Positions 62,435 through 64,000 of a DNA stretch of 64,000 bases are shown one piece after another. Position numbers and translations under genes: made by a program. The stretch covers positions 20,552,082 to 20,616,081 of the forward strand of contig NC_067207.1 of assembly GCF_026262505.1 (NCBI RefSeq), given 5' to 3'. The notes beneath the pieces are model-generated. The model was not told the DNA's origin and did no database searches. It saw only the letters and a program-made list of their open reading frames with translations. This stretch comes from Trichomonas vaginalis G3. Its lineage: Eukaryota > Parabasalia > Trichomonadida > Trichomonadidae. Each line of letters opens with the position of its first letter. Position 1 is the stretch's first letter.

Positions 62435-63270
62435 GGGTGGTTGCATGATAGAATGCTTCTGTGTATGTGTGGCGTGAGTTAGCATCGGGTGGTTGCGTGA
62501 TAGAATGCTTCTGTGTATGTGTGGCGTGAGTTAGCATCGGGTGGTTGCGTGATAGAATGCTTCTGTGTATGTGTGGCGTGAGTTAGCATCGGGTGGTTGC
62601 GTGATAGAATGCTTCTGTGTATGTGTGGCGTGAATTAGCATCGGGTGGTTGCGTGATAGAATGCTTCTGTGTATGTGTGGCGTGAGTTAGCATCGGGTGG
62701 TTGCGTGATAGAATGCTTCTGTGTATGTGTGGCGTGAGTTAGCATCGGGTGGTTGCGTGATAGAATGCTTCTGTGTATGTGTGGCGTGAGTTAGCATCGG
62801 GTGGTTGCGTGATAGAATGCTTCTGTGTATGTGTGGCGTGAGTTAGCATCGGGTGGTTGCGTGATAGAATGCTTCTGTGTATGTGTGGCGTGAGTTAGCA
62901 TCGGGTGGTTGCGTGATAGAATGCTTCTGTGTATGTGTGGCGTGAGTTAGCATCGGGTGGTTGCGTGATAGAATGCTTCTGTGTATGTGTGGCGTGAGTT
63001 AGCATCGGGTGGTTGCGTGATAGAATGCTTCTGTGTATGTGTGGCGTGAGTTAGCATCGGGTGGTTGCGTGATAGAATGCTTCTGTGTATGTGTGGCGTG
63101 AGTTAGCATCGGGTGGTTGCGTGATAGAATGCTTCTGTGTATGTGTGGCGTGAGTTAGCATCGGGTGGTTGCGTGATAGAATGCTTCTGTGTATGTGTGG
63201 CGTGAGTTAGCATCGGGTGGTTGCGTGATAGAATGCTTCTGTGTATGTGTGGCGTGAGTTAGCATCTGGT
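62435..63270. repeat. 52-bp minisatellite, 16 copies
   Basis: A 52-bp unit starting GGGTGGTTGCGTGATAGAAT repeats 16 times almost without change; only the first copies and one inner copy show single substitutions. It is G/T-rich and strand-asymmetric. Its near identity means recent or ongoing homogenisation. The starting motif AAATTGGGTG (62430) is mirrored by CACCCAATTT at about 63830. Confidence 0.95.
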
Positions 63271-64000
63271 GGTTTCATCACAAATTTTAACCTATCCAAA
63301 TCTTATTAATTATTAAAATTCTTTTACAATTTCTGATGTATTTTTGAAAACATTTCATATGCAATATTTCTCCTTTTCTTTCCTCAAATCTTCAAATATT
63401 AATAACTTTGGATATGAAATTATTTGGATCTTTTATGAATTTTAAATGTCTTTCTTAATATCAAATCGATTAAATTATTAATATTTTCTAAATTATGCCT
63501 TAAAAATCCAAATATAAAAAATCGTAAATAAAAAATATATTTTTTATTTTTATTTTGTAAATAATCCGTTTACTAAATGGGACTGTATCATGAAAGTAAC
63601 AAAAATCATTATTTAACAAGATTCAAAACTGGTGCAACGAAATGCACATTGATTTTGTAGTGTAACAAAGAGAGATTTATTGTAAAAAGTACAAAATAGT
63701 ATATTTATTATCGTGATTAGCGTAGAAATGTATGAGTTTGGGACGGATTTCTGGTGCATTCATAACTAAAGTGATACATTGTCTGGAGCAAGTTCAGATC
63801 TTTAACTTATGGCTTGTTTGGTGCTAACTCACCCAATTTAAGTGCACTAGAGGGGATTTTGTCTGTAATGAGCATGCACCTTGAGTTGTTGCTTGGTCCG
63901 TGTACGAAAGATAGTAATTTAATACTATACTCGATTAAATGTGAATTTCTAATTTTGAATTTGCGTTTTTTCCTGAAAATAGTTACAATATATGAAAGAG
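63271..64000. other. AT-rich end of window
   Basis: No ORF or repeat is recognised. It may contain the right end of the third MULE: the inverse of the AAATTGGGTG motif lies at about 63830, but this is not enough to define a terminus. Confidence 0.4.

Overview
The window looks like the nuclear genome of a parabasalid protist (Trichomonas/Tritrichomonas type). It is strongly AT-rich with long non-coding stretches and almost intron-free genes. The gene content fits that group: protein kinases, a multi-pass membrane class III nucleotidyl cyclase with a PAS domain, a DUF3447/ankyrin protein, and several Mutator-like (MULE) transposases. I cannot fix the species from sequence alone. Three runs of exactly 100 N (13437-13536, 33812-33911, 52624-52723) show this is a scaffold.

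Layout. 1-4090: degraded or noisy copy of the DUF3447/ankyrin block found at 37190-40740. 4091-17145: a 24-bp satellite, full of small indels, broken by a C-rich stretch (4905-5400) and flipping orientation across the first gap. 17146-18930: one arm of an inverted repeat, carrying the start of kinase gene 1. 18553-26783: kinase 1 (+), kinase 2 (-) and a large cyclase (-), all with damaged frames. 27450-30432: a well-preserved MULE with inverted ends, an 11-bp target duplication and an intact transposase. 31024-32168: a second, 5'-truncated MULE transposase. 32280-32860: hairpin-rich tandem repeats. 33358-33811: an unknown ORF cut by the second gap. 33912-35722: the other inverted arm, with a degraded copy of kinase 1. 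37785-38648: the readable DUF3447 gene, with a stranded ankyrin repeat further downstream. 40740-56480: the 24-bp satellite again, clean on both sides and noisy and inverted in the middle (46861-52623). 56741-57195: a 21-bp coding-like repeat. 57404-62286: a third MULE transposase split by about 1.6 kb of repeat-rich DNA. 62435-63270: a 52-bp minisatellite of 16 copies.

The most distinctive structure is the 24-bp satellite. It fills roughly 28 kb of the window and is organised as an eight-monomer higher-order repeat of 191 bp. Array-edge monomers stay open in a frame giving repeats like MTDSLSDN, while the homogenised core carries stops. Much of the rest must be read with assembly quality in mind. 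The duplicated copies differ mainly by one- and two-base indels, the satellite reverses orientation at a gap and at an abrupt junction, and each host gene near them has a single-base lesion. These points suggest that part of this scaffold is unpolished long-read sequence or a fold-back join, not true biology.
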